Of a DNA stretch of 6,378 nucleotides, positions 1 to 6,221 are shown piece by piece (the stretch's first letter is position 1; the number at the start of each line of letters is the position of its first letter). Position numbers and translations under genes: made by a program. Below the pieces are notes generated by a model. It made no database searches, was not told the origin of the DNA, and saw nothing but the letters and a program-made list of their open reading frames with translations. This DNA is from Candidatus Phaeomarinibacter sp. GTDB taxonomy: Bacteria > Pseudomonadota > Alphaproteobacteria > CGMCC-115125. The DNA lies in NCBI GenBank assembly GCA_028279995.1, contig JANQMQ010000485.1:1-6378 (forward strand). Direction: 5' to 3'.

Positions 1-207
1 GCGACGGAAGAGATTGCCCGCAATGCCCAGCAGGCCGCCGGCGGCACTCAGGAAGTGTCATCCAGCGTCCAGGGCGTAAGCGAAGCCTCTCAGGAAGCAT
101 CAGCCGCTTCCGCGCAGCTGCTCTCTTCGTCAAGCACGCTCACCGAACAGGGCGATGCCCTGCGCGAGCGGATGCAGGCCTTTATCAACCAGGTACGCGC
201 CGCATAA
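1..207 (+). CDS. Methyl-accepting chemotaxis protein, C-terminal end (partial)
   Basis: This is the last 68 codons of a chemotaxis receptor; the gene starts outside the window and ends at a TAA stop (205-207). The frame begins ATEEIARNAQQAAGGTQEV and continues with SSSVQGVSEASQEASAASAQ, the Ala/Ser/Gln-rich heptad pattern of the distal cytoplasmic coiled coil of MCPs. It closes with a helix ending RMQAFINQVRAA, a tail often seen in alphaproteobacterial MCPs. In the family this part packs as a four-helix bundle that carries adaptation sites and signals to CheA and CheW. No C-terminal CheR-docking pentapeptide (NWETF-like) is present. The ligand-binding domain cannot be seen, so the stimulus is unknown. 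The gene converges on thrS and the two share the terminator that follows. Confidence 0.88.
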   Translation, partial: ATEEIARNAQQAAGGTQEVSSSVQGVSEASQEASAASAQLLSSSSTLTEQGDALRERMQAFINQVRAA

Positions 208-227
208 AGCACCTGGAGAAGAAACAA

Positions 228-265
228 AAAGGGCGGTTCCTGAAAAGGAACCGCCCTTTCTTTTT
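228..265. terminator. Bidirectional intrinsic terminator between the MCP gene and thrS
   Basis: A perfect 13-bp inverted repeat, AAAGGGCGGTTCC at 228-240 and GGAACCGCCCTTT at 247-259, closes on the 6-nt loop TGAAAA. On the + strand it is followed by C and five T (261-265). On the - strand the A-rich stretch at 221-230 supplies a U-rich tail. It lies 21 nt after the MCP stop codon and 22 nt beyond the thrS stop codon, so it should end both convergent transcripts. Confidence 0.93.
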
Positions 266-281
266 GAGTGAGGTCAGAGCT

Positions 282-2225
282 CTATTCAGCAGCGGCCGAC
301 AGCGCCAGCTTGGCTTGCGGCGGCAGAGCCTCCTCTGCCAGTGCCTTGGCCGCCTCTTCAAGTGGCAGGATCGTCTGTGCCTCCGAACCCAGACGGCGGA
401 TGGCAACCGTCCGCTCTTCGGACTCACGCTGCCCCACGACCAGCAATGCCGGAACCTTAGCCAGCGAGTGCTCACGCACCTTGTAGTTGATCTTCTCGTT
501 GCGGAAATCAGCTTCCACATTGAGGCCGTGGCGCTTGAGCACGTCGATCACTTCCTGGCCGTACCCGTCAGCATCGGACGTGATCGTGGCAACGACGCAC
601 TGCAACGGCGCAAGCCACAGGGGGAAACGTCCTGCATGATGCTCGATCAGGATGCCGAGGAACCGTTCGAGCGAGCCGAACAGGGCCCTGTGGATCATGA
701 CAGGCTCGTGCTTGTCACCATCTTCACCGATGAAGAACGAGCCAAGACGACCAGGTAGGTTGAAATCGACCTGTACCGTCCCACACTGCCAGTCACGACC
801 GATAGCATCGCGCAGAACGAACTCGATCTTAGGGCCGTAGAAAGCGCCCTCGCCCGGGTTCAGCTCATACTCAAGGCCCGTCGCTTCAATCGCCGTCTTG
901 AGCGCAGCTTCAGACCGATCCCATATGGCATCCGTACCGACACGCTTCTCCGGCCGGTCAGAGAATTTGAGCCGAACATCCTCAAACCCGAAATCGCGAT
1001 AGATCGACAGGATGAGGTTCGTCACCGTGACACACTCATCCGTGATCTGATCTTCGGTACAGAAGATATGTGCGTCGTCCTGCGTGAAATGCCGCACACG
1101 CATCATGCCGTGCAGCGCGCCGGACGGCTCATACCGATGAACCTTGCCGAACTCGGCAAACTTCAGCGGCAACTCGCGGTAACTGCGCAGCCCGTGCTTG
1201 AACACCTGCACATGACCCGGGCAGTTCATTGGCTTGAGGCAGAACGTGCGGTCATCCGGCGTAACGGATGTGTACATGTTCTCACCAAACTTTTCCCAGT
1301 GGCCGGACTTCTCCCAAAGGGACTTGTCCATCACATCAGGCGTGTTGATTTCCTGATAGCCGGCTTTCGTCTGCTGCTCGCGCATGTAGTCGATTAGTGT
1401 CTGGAACATTGTCCAGCCATGCGGGTGCCAGAAGATGGAACCCGGGCCCTCTTCCTGGAAGTGGAACAGGTTCATCTCGCGGCCCAGCTTGCGGTGGTCG
1501 CGCTTCTCGGCCTCTTCCAGCATCATCAGATGCTTCTTGAGGTCCTTCTCGTTCGACCAGGCCGTGCCGTATATGCGCTGAAGCTGGGCGTTGTTGCTGT
1601 CGCCACGCCAATAGGCACCCGCAAGCTTGGTCAGCTTGAAGGCTTTGCCAAGACGGCCCGTGGACGGCAGATGCGGCCCACGGCACAGATCTTTCCAGTC
1701 ACCCTGACGATAGACCGTGATCTCTTCGTCTTCGGGCAGATCGGAAATGATCTCCGCCTTGTACTGCTCACCGATGGACTTGAAGTGCTCGATCGCCTCG
1801 TTGCGATCCCACACTTCGCGCGTGATGGCTTCATCCCGGTCGACGATCTCCGCCATGCGCTTTTCGATCTTCTCGAAGTCATCTGTCGAGAAGGGCTCGT
1901 CGCGGGCAAAGTCGTAGAAGAAGCCGTTTTCGATGTTTGGTCCGATGGTGACCTGTGTGCCGGGAAACAGTTCCTGCACGGCTTCCGCCAGCACGTGCGC
2001 CGTGTCGTGGCGGATGATTTCCACCCCTTCCGGTTCATCGCGCGTGACAAGGCGCACCTTGGCATCCTTCTCAATCGGACGCGTCAGGTCCCAGAGATCG
2101 CCGTCGACATCGATGGCGACCACCTTCTTGGCCAGTGATTTTGAAATGTCTTCCGCAAGACCAAGGCCCGTAATGGCCTCAGGGAATTCACGGATTGAAT
2201 CGTCGGGGAGCGTCAGCTTGACCAT
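282..2225 (-). CDS. thrS: Threonine--tRNA ligase (ThrRS)
   Basis: This cytoplasmic class II aminoacyl-tRNA synthetase charges tRNA-Thr with threonine and removes mis-attached serine. The 647-residue length is normal. Domains in order are an N-terminal TGS domain (about 1-62), the second editing domain with HDTAH at 73-77 and CRGPH at 181-185, the catalytic core (about 245-535), and an anticodon-binding domain (about 540-640). The zinc ligands that select threonine are visible as C335 in MNCPGH, H386 in DDAHIF and H512 in MIHRALFG; these match the E. coli ligands C334, H385 and H511. The arginine of motif 2 lies in the [15 protein letters not shown] stretch. The open frame runs eight codons further upstream, but the ATG at 2225 gives the conventional MVKLTLPD start and has an ideal Shine-Dalgarno. 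The stop is TAG at 282-284. Confidence 0.97.
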   Translation of the reverse strand: MVKLTLPDDSIREFPEAITGLGLAEDISKSLAKKVVAIDVDGDLWDLTRPIEKDAKVRLVTRDEPEGVEIIRHDTAHVLAEAVQELFPGTQVTIGPNIENGFFYDFARDEPFSTDDFEKIEKRMAEIVDRDEAITREVWDRNEAIEHFKSIGEQYKAEIISDLPEDEEITVYRQGDWKDLCRGPHLPSTGRLGKAFKLTKLAGAYWRGDSNNAQLQRIYGTAWSNEKDLKKHLMMLEEAEKRDHRKLGREMNLFHFQEEGPGSIFWHPHGWTMFQTLIDYMREQQTKAGYQEINTPDVMDKSLWEKSGHWEKFGENMYTSVTPDDRTFCLKPMNCPGHVQVFKHGLRSYRELPLKFAEFGKVHRYEPSGALHGMMRVRHFTQDDAHIFCTEDQITDECVTVTNLILSIYRDFGFEDVRLKFSDRPEKRVGTDAIWDRSEAALKTAIEATGLEYELNPGEGAFYGPKIEFVLRDAIGRDWQCGTVQVDFNLPGRLGSFFIGEDGDKHEPVMIHRALFGSLERFLGILIEHHAGRFPLWLAPLQCVVATITSDADGYGQEVIDVLKRHGLNVEADFRNEKINYKVREHSLAKVPALLVVGQRESEERTVAIRRLGSEAQTILPLEEAAKALAEEALPPQAKLALSAAAE

Positions 2226-2231
2226 CCCTCT

Positions 2232-2237
2232 CCTCCT
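2232..2237 (-). promoter_or_regulatory. Shine-Dalgarno of thrS
   Basis: On the - strand this reads AGGAGG, 6 nt before the ATG at 2225. It decides the start: the in-frame upstream ATG at 2240 would place the ribosome-binding sequence inside the coding region and add a basic peptide that the family does not have. Confidence 0.85.
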
Positions 2238-2283
2238 CATTCTCTGCACACAATGCAGGTAAGCCCGAGAGCGTTAGTGGTGT

Positions 2284-2326
2284 GGGACCAATGGAGTCCC
2301 TATGAACCCGGGGTGCGTCGCACCCC
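2284..2326 (-). other. Two short stem-loops in the thrS leader
   Basis: Between the yidD stop and the thrS start lie two inverted repeats. The first to be transcribed (2326-2310) reads GGGGTGCG-A-CGCACCCC, a palindrome with a one-base centre. The second (2300-2284) reads GGGAC-TCCATTG-GTCCC, 5 bp, or 6 bp counting a U.G pair. Neither is followed by a T run, so neither is a standard intrinsic terminator for yidD. They could be parts of a structured thrS 5' leader or only local structure. I see no good sigma-70 promoter in this gap, so thrS may be read through from yidD or from a promoter I cannot recognise. Confidence 0.35.
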
Positions 2327-2347
2327 AGACAGAAAGTTGGCCGATTT

Positions 2348-2653
2348 TCAGTCGGGGAACTTTTCCCGAATGTGGGCACCGGTCCAGCGCCCATATTTCC
2401 AGGGAGTAAGCGCACTCACGTGCTCCAACTCCTCTGGCACCGGATCAAGCCCCTGTGTGCCCAACGGATGGCACCTCAAAAAGCGTGACACAGCTAACCA
2501 GCCGCCCTTCCAGACCCCGAACCGGGTAATGGCCTCCTGCGCATAGTCAGAGCAGGTCGGCACATGCCGGCAACGTGGCCCCAGCAAGGGCGACACGGCG
2601 TTCCTATAAACCCAGATAAGGCCCAGGGCCAAATACTTAAATGGATTAGGCAT
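2348..2653 (-). CDS. yidD: Membrane protein insertion efficiency factor YidD
   Basis: This is a 101-residue YidD-family protein, a small protein at the inner face of the cytoplasmic membrane that helps YidC/Sec-dependent insertion of membrane proteins. Family hallmarks are clear: an N-terminal amphipathic/hydrophobic helix (about 5-24, ending AVSPLLGPRC), PTCSDYA at 32-38, an FGVWKGGWLAVSRFLRC segment at 45-61, and CHPLG..GLDPVP at 61-73. Three cysteines (28, 34, 61) are in the usual family positions. The tail after residue 74 is longer than in E. coli and ends in a basic/aromatic stretch. The ATG at 2653 has only a weak GAGA ribosome-binding sequence 7 nt upstream. It lies between copB and thrS on the same strand; YidD has no known copper role, so it probably belongs with the housekeeping gene rather than the copper operon. 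Confidence 0.93.
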   Translation of the reverse strand: MPNPFKYLALGLIWVYRNAVSPLLGPRCRHVPTCSDYAQEAITRFGVWKGGWLAVSRFLRCHPLGTQGLDPVPEELEHVSALTPWKYGRWTGAHIREKFPD

Positions 2654-2678
2654 TGCCGTTTCTCATAATGCCCACGCT

Positions 2679-2717
2679 AGGCGGACAGGATTAATCATGT
2701 ATTAACCCTGCCCGCCC
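2679..2717 (-). repeat. Long dyad (17-bp stem, 5-nt loop) between copB and yidD
   Basis: Positions 2679-2695 and 2701-2717 are inverted repeats around CATGT. The core CAGGATTAAT / ATTAACCCTG is flanked by further GC pairs. In the - strand RNA all 17 positions can pair, three of them as G.U wobbles (2717/2679, 2711/2685, 2706/2690), whereas the + strand RNA would have A.C mismatches there. This fits a hairpin in the transcript leaving copB, located 28 nt after its stop codon. There is no U run after it, so it may be a 3' stabiliser or a factor-dependent stop rather than an intrinsic terminator. A DNA operator is the alternative, because the AT-rich centre overlaps a possible -10 element for yidD. 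Confidence 0.6.
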
Positions 2718-2727
2718 TTGAGGACAA
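2699..2727 (-). promoter_or_regulatory. Possible weak promoter for yidD
   Basis: On the - strand TTGTCC (2727-2722) and TAATAC (2704-2699) are separated by 17 nt. The -35 matches the sigma-70 consensus at four of six positions, but the -10 matches at only three, so the assignment is weak. If real it would give yidD and thrS a promoter independent of the copper operon, and its -10 would lie inside the long dyad, which could then be an operator. Confidence 0.22.
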
Positions 2728-2744
2728 TCCGCAAGCACGCAGCC

Positions 2745-3455
2745 CTAATATGCGAAGCGAACCCCGGCCACGAAGGCCGTGGCGTTGGTATCTTCGCCGC
2801 CTGCGCGGGCAAAGTCAGCGGTTTCTCCAAGCTCGGCCTCGTAATTGATGCCGATATAGGGATTGAGCCCACCGGTCACCACGTAGTGGAAGCGGAGTCC
2901 CGCCTCGATCTTGGAGAAACCAGGACCGATCTCACGTGCCTGATTCTCGCTGGCGCTCACATCCAGCTCAACGAGAGGCTGCGCAAAAATCCGCCGGGTC
3001 AGGAAGATTTCTGTTTCCGCCTCGATGCGGAACGCCACGTCTCCTTCATCGGACAAGTAGGCATTGCCCTCGAACTCGATCCACTGCTCAAGCAGGCCAG
3101 TAAGCCCCAGCGTCAGATGCGTCATCTCCGGGTCGGGCGCCAGGTCATGGCGCAGGCCACCCTGGATGTCGAAGAAGTCCGAGATTGGCCGCCTATACAG
3201 CAGATGGACCTCGGAGCTTTCGAATTCACCGCCGCCGGTGCTTCGCTCGGCCTCGATGCCCAGCACCACCTTGTGGCTGTCATTACCGACAACAAGATCA
3301 CCCTCGACGAAACCGATATCGTCCCCATCCTGGACGCGGTACTCCAGCCGCTCGACCGAGACGTGGCTGAGGATCATGTTGTCCATCTCTGCTGCAAAAG
3401 CCGGCAGAGAGGACGCGGCGAGCACACAGCCTGCCACCACGAAACGCCCCCACAT
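2745..3455 (-). CDS. copB: Copper resistance protein B, outer-membrane beta-barrel
   Basis: This 236-residue protein belongs to the CopB/PcoB family, outer-membrane proteins that work with CopA in periplasmic copper tolerance. It starts with a Sec signal (about 1-22, ending LPAFA|AE) and continues with amphipathic beta-strand repeats: SEVHLLYRRPISDFFDIQGG (82-101), then LRHD, WIEFEGNAYLSDEGDVAFRIEAE (125-147), LTRRIFAQPLVELDVSA, IGPGFSKIEAGLRFHY, NPYIGINYE and GETADFARAGGED. It ends FVAGVRFAY, with the terminal aromatic residue usual for barrels recognised by the BAM machinery. Classical Pseudomonas CopB is about 330 residues and carries a Met/His-rich N-terminal segment; here only about 15 residues separate the signal from the barrel, so that segment is missing. 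The ATG shares its A with the TGA of copA (TGATG), which indicates translational coupling. The stop is TAG at 2745-2747. Confidence 0.93.
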   Translation of the reverse strand: MWGRFVVAGCVLAASSLPAFAAEMDNMILSHVSVERLEYRVQDGDDIGFVEGDLVVGNDSHKVVLGIEAERSTGGGEFESSEVHLLYRRPISDFFDIQGGLRHDLAPDPEMTHLTLGLTGLLEQWIEFEGNAYLSDEGDVAFRIEAETEIFLTRRIFAQPLVELDVSASENQAREIGPGFSKIEAGLRFHYVVTGGLNPYIGINYEAELGETADFARAGGEDTNATAFVAGVRFAY

Positions 3456-5182
3456 CAGTAACGCGCCCTTGCCGGACGCTCGGCATTGGCCATGCCCCAG
3501 AGCTTTTCGAGTTCCGGGTCGACCATCGCCGCGTCTTCAGGGCCACCCTCAACAATCACCTTGCGGAACATACCCGCGGCCATGTGGTACATGAGGTGGC
3601 AGTGAAACGCCCACTGACCCGGCGCATCCACTTCGACATCCGCGGAAATGGTGACGTTGGGCGGCACAGTCAGCACATGCTTGAGCGGGTTCCACTTGCC
3701 CGCCCCGACGTCAACGATCTTCCACATGCCATGCAGGTGCATGGGATGCGCCATCATCGTCTCGTTGATGAACGTGAAGCGCACCCGCTCGCCATATTGC
3801 AGACGCAGTGGCTCGGCCTCGGACAGCTTCTTGTCATTAATGGACCACATATAGCGTTCCATGTTGCCGGTCAGCCGAAGCCTGATTTCCCGGTCATAGG
3901 GCCGGTCTTCGTAGAGTGGTTCCTGGGCCCGCAGATCAGCCAACGACAGGAACTTGCCGCCATTGGCTGCGTCCGGTTCAAGCCCGGAGCCCGGCGCATA
4001 GAACGGGTCATCATCTTTGCCAGAGGCCATCGCGCTCATGTCATGGCCCATGGCGGCATGGTCCATCTTGGAATGGTCCATGGTTCCCCCATTCTGCCCC
4101 TTGTCGTGTCCCATAGCCGCGTGATCCATACCCTCCATGGACCCGTGATCCATGTCCGCCATGGTGAGCCGAGGCGGATCACGCAACTCTGGAATCTCAC
4201 CGGCCATCCCCTCACGAGGGGCAAGGGTGCCGCGGGCAAACCCGTCACGCGCCATCGTTTCGGCGAAGATCGTGAACGCCTTGTCCTCGCGCGGCCGCAC
4301 AATCACGTCGTAGGTTTCAGCTACAGCGATGCGGAACTCATCTACCGGCACCGGACGCACATTGTTGGCATCCGCCTGCACCACCGTCATCTTGAGACCG
4401 GGAATCCGGACATCGAAGAACGTCATGGTCGACGCATTGATGAACCGCAGACGGACACGCTCCCCGGGTTCGAACAGGCCCGTCCAGTTCTGGTCCGAGT
4501 TTTCTCCGTTCATCAGATAGGTGTAGCCCTGCACGTCCGAGATATCGGACGGCATCATCCGCATCTCGCCCCAATCGAGCCGGTCCGAGATCGTGGCATC
4601 AAGACCATCCTCGGACGCATCCCGGAAGAACTCACCGACCGTGCGCTGGATGCCGTTGTAGTGATCCGGTGACCGCTTGAGATTGCGGAACACCTGCATC
4701 GGGCTGTCTTCATGCCAGTCCGATAGCACCACCGCATAGTCACGGTCATAGCGGAACGGCTCACGGCCCTCGGGCTCGATGATGATCGGCCCATACATGC
4801 CCGCCCCTTCCTGCAGGCCGGAATGGGAGTGGTACCAGTAGGTCCCGGCCTTTGGCGCCTTGAAGCGATAGGTGAAGGTCTCGCCGGGCCTGATGCCTGG
4901 AAAGCTCATGCCCGGCACGCCGTCCTGATCGAACGGCAGCACGAAGCCGTGCCAGTGGATCGACGTATCCACTTTCAGCGTGTTCGTGACATTGATGGTG
5001 AGGTCTTCGCCCTCCTTGAACCGCAGGAGCGGCGCAGGCACCTGACCATTGATGGCAAACCCGTCGACCGGCTGGCCGGACACATCAAGCGTCACCGGCC
5101 CGATCTCGAGGTCATAGGTCCCCGCCGCGGCAGGGACGAGACCCGCGAGCAAGAGCAGGGCTGTCAGAATACGGAGTGTCAT
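3455..5182 (-). CDS. copA: Copper resistance protein A, periplasmic multicopper oxidase
   Basis: This 575-residue multicopper oxidase of the CopA/PcoA type most likely oxidises Cu(I) to the less toxic Cu(II) in the periplasm and binds extra copper. All four copper-ligand motifs are present: HWHGF (76-80), HSH (118-120), HPMHLHGM (479-486) and HCHLMYHMAAGM (527-538). Together they supply type 1 ligands H479, C528, H533 and M538 and the type 2/3 histidines. A Met/His-rich insert at 341-386 contains MDHAAMGHD twice (352-360 and 373-381) with related MDHGSM and MDHSKM units, as in other CopA proteins. I chose the ATG at 5182 because GGAG (5194-5191) lies 8 nt upstream and the protein then begins with a clean signal, MTLRILTALLLLAGLVPAAA. 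The longer frame has no good start signal. The signal looks Sec-type and lacks the twin arginine usual in this family. It starts 5 nt after the cupredoxin gene and overlaps copB. Confidence 0.95.
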   Translation of the reverse strand: MTLRILTALLLLAGLVPAAAGTYDLEIGPVTLDVSGQPVDGFAINGQVPAPLLRFKEGEDLTINVTNTLKVDTSIHWHGFVLPFDQDGVPGMSFPGIRPGETFTYRFKAPKAGTYWYHSHSGLQEGAGMYGPIIIEPEGREPFRYDRDYAVVLSDWHEDSPMQVFRNLKRSPDHYNGIQRTVGEFFRDASEDGLDATISDRLDWGEMRMMPSDISDVQGYTYLMNGENSDQNWTGLFEPGERVRLRFINASTMTFFDVRIPGLKMTVVQADANNVRPVPVDEFRIAVAETYDVIVRPREDKAFTIFAETMARDGFARGTLAPREGMAGEIPELRDPPRLTMADMDHGSMEGMDHAAMGHDKGQNGGTMDHSKMDHAAMGHDMSAMASGKDDDPFYAPGSGLEPDAANGGKFLSLADLRAQEPLYEDRPYDREIRLRLTGNMERYMWSINDKKLSEAEPLRLQYGERVRFTFINETMMAHPMHLHGMWKIVDVGAGKWNPLKHVLTVPPNVTISADVEVDAPGQWAFHCHLMYHMAAGMFRKVIVEGGPEDAAMVDPELEKLWGMANAERPARARY

Positions 5183-5187
5183 GACTG

Positions 5188-5772
5188 CTACTCCACATCT
5201 ACCGTGCCGACCATGCCGGCCGCATAGTGGCCGGGCACGTTGCACGCAAACTCGATGTCGCCACCGGACGTGAAGGTCCAGACGACCTCTCCGCTATCAT
5301 CAGGCTCCAGGAGGACGCTATTTGGGTGGTCGTGGTTCATAGTATGGCCATCGTCCCCCATGGGCGTGTTCATCATGTCGTGATTGATGTGATCCCCCAT
5401 CAGGACCCCATGCTGCTGCATCATCATCATCTCGTCCTGATGAGCCGCGTGGTAGTCCGGCGTGCCCAGATTGAACTCATGCACGAGTGACCCGTTGTTC
5501 GTCACTTTGAAGCGGATGGTTTCACCCGCGGTCACGGTCAGCTTTTCCGGCTCGAAATAGTTGTCATCCATGACGATATCGATGACCCGGTCCGCATCTG
5601 CGGCTTTGCCGGGTTTGCCAAACGACATAGGGCCCGCCATGGCGTGTTGCCCGCCATGCATTCCGCCGTGGCGATGGTCGCCAGATCTGGCTGCAAGGGC
5701 ATTGCCGGCGGTAAAAGTCGCAAGCGCTGCAATCAGCACCGGCCAGTTACGGGTACGGTTTTTGATAGACAT
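5188..5772 (-). CDS. Periplasmic cupredoxin with Met/His-rich insert (CopI-like)
   Basis: This 194-residue secreted protein has a Sec signal at about 1-27 (ending GNALA|AR), a His/Met/Gly-rich linker at 31-49 (GDHRHGGMHGGQHAM), and one plastocyanin/azurin-like domain at about 62-194. The type 1 copper ligands can be seen as H98 in LVHEF and C177, H182 and M187 in the ACNVPGHYAAGM loop. Between them, residues 105-150 form an unusually Met/His-rich insert that includes MMMM at 115-118 and several HD/DH pairs. It probably binds or transfers copper next to CopA. The layout resembles CopI, a cupredoxin described in copper tolerance of Rubrivivax, but I cannot confirm orthology without alignment. 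The ATG at 5772 is favoured over a GTG 42 nt upstream because GGAGA lies 6 nt before it and the signal peptide then begins properly. The stop lies 5 nt before copA. Confidence 0.88.
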   Translation of the reverse strand: MSIKNRTRNWPVLIAALATFTAGNALAARSGDHRHGGMHGGQHAMAGPMSFGKPGKAADADRVIDIVMDDNYFEPEKLTVTAGETIRFKVTNNGSLVHEFNLGTPDYHAAHQDEMMMMQQHGVLMGDHINHDMMNTPMGDDGHTMNHDHPNSVLLEPDDSGEVVWTFTSGGDIEFACNVPGHYAAGMVGTVDVE

Positions 5773-5802
5773 GAAAATTCTCCGCGCAAGCACATGCGGC
5801 AG

Positions 5803-5821
5803 CCATTGGGCCACGCAATGG
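5803..5821 (-). other. Small inverted repeat in the cupredoxin leader
   Basis: CCATTG (5803-5808) and CAATGG (5816-5821) are perfect 6-bp arms around a 7-nt centre, about 30-50 nt before the cupredoxin start codon. It may form a minor leader hairpin. No clear promoter elements accompany it. Confidence 0.25.
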
Positions 5822-5838
5822 TGCTCGTGATTTGTCTG

Positions 5839-5867
5839 AAAAGTTCAACTCGCGGCGCCGCGAGAAC
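5839..5867 (-). terminator. Terminator-like hairpin between the small secreted protein gene and the cupredoxin gene
   Basis: A perfect 16-nt GC-rich palindrome, CTCGCGGCGCCGCGAG (5849-5864), lies 12 nt past the stop of the upstream gene. On the - strand GTT before it can pair with AAC after it, leaving a 3-nt TTG bulge, and TTTT follows at 5842-5839. This has the layout of an intrinsic terminator or attenuator. Because the genes on both sides belong to the same copper cluster, partial termination is more likely than a full stop, but only four U residues follow and efficiency is uncertain. Confidence 0.5.
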
Positions 5868-5876
5868 GGCACCGGC

Positions 5877-6215
5877 TCAGCTCAGACGCGGCGGAGGCGG
5901 ATCAAGGGTGAAAACCTTGCCCGAATGGCGTGATGTGCAGACCACATCAAATGACGTATGGACCCAGGGTTGTGCAACACGCAACGGACCCAGCGATGTC
6001 TTAAGACCGAGCATGCAGGATGCCGCGAGAGGGCAGAGCCGGACCTTGGCAGGATCGGTTTCCGGATCGGCAGGCATGTCGTGGCCCGCATGATCCATCG
6101 CCATCATGTCACAGCCGAACGCATGTGCCCCTGCCATGTCCGCCGAGGCCAAAGCCGGAGCAGCGGCAGTGAACAGCATCAGGACAGACAGCAATCTGGC
6201 GATGAAAAAACGCAT
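5877..6215 (-). CDS. Small secreted Met/His/Cys-containing protein, first gene of the copper operon
   Basis: I do not recognise a named family with certainty. The 112-residue product has a Sec signal (about 1-25, with hydrophobic LLSVLMLFTAAAPALASA) and then a metal-binding-looking segment at 27-47 rich in Met and His (MAGAHAFGCDMMAMDHAGHD). Cysteines lie at 35, 61, 67 and 93, the middle two in CPLAASC, and the C-terminus is proline-rich (DPPPPRLS). It would act in the periplasm, possibly binding copper. Size, secretion and place as first gene before cop genes recall CopL of Xanthomonas and DUF2946-like proteins, but this is a resemblance in architecture only. The ATG at 6215 is chosen because a GTG at 6230 lies inside the promoter/operator. 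No Shine-Dalgarno stands at a useful distance, and the predicted transcription start lies at or within a few bases of this ATG, so it may be translated from a leaderless message. Confidence 0.72.
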   Translation of the reverse strand: MRFFIARLLSVLMLFTAAAPALASADMAGAHAFGCDMMAMDHAGHDMPADPETDPAKVRLCPLAASCMLGLKTSLGPLRVAQPWVHTSFDVVCTSRHSGKVFTLDPPPPRLS

Positions 6216-6221
6216 GCTGGA

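Noticed and set aside
1419..2138. + strand open frame of 239 codons opposite thrS
   Set aside because: It is entirely antisense to a thrS that is complete and conserved at every catalytic position; no start signal or family features.
2188..2415. - strand frame of 75 codons crossing the thrS leader, considered as a leader peptide
   Set aside because: It overlaps the end of yidD and the start of thrS in another frame, has no ribosome-binding sequence, and has no run of threonine codons that would suggest attenuation.
2718..3461. Long + strand open frame of 247 codons opposite copB
   Set aside because: It lies almost exactly over copB and is a by-product of GC-rich codon use. The - strand product is a recognisable outer-membrane protein with signal peptide.
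3584..4672. Long + strand open frame of 362 codons, His-rich, opposite copA
   Set aside because: It is the mirror of the copA coding frame. ATG codons for Met read as CAT for His on the other strand, which explains its composition. copA has all family motifs and this frame has none.
5216..5234. Inverted repeat CCGGCC / GGCCGG near the end of the cupredoxin gene
   Set aside because: It falls in codons for the copper-ligand loop (VPGHYAAGM), so the GC-rich arms are likely set by the protein sequence; no U run follows.
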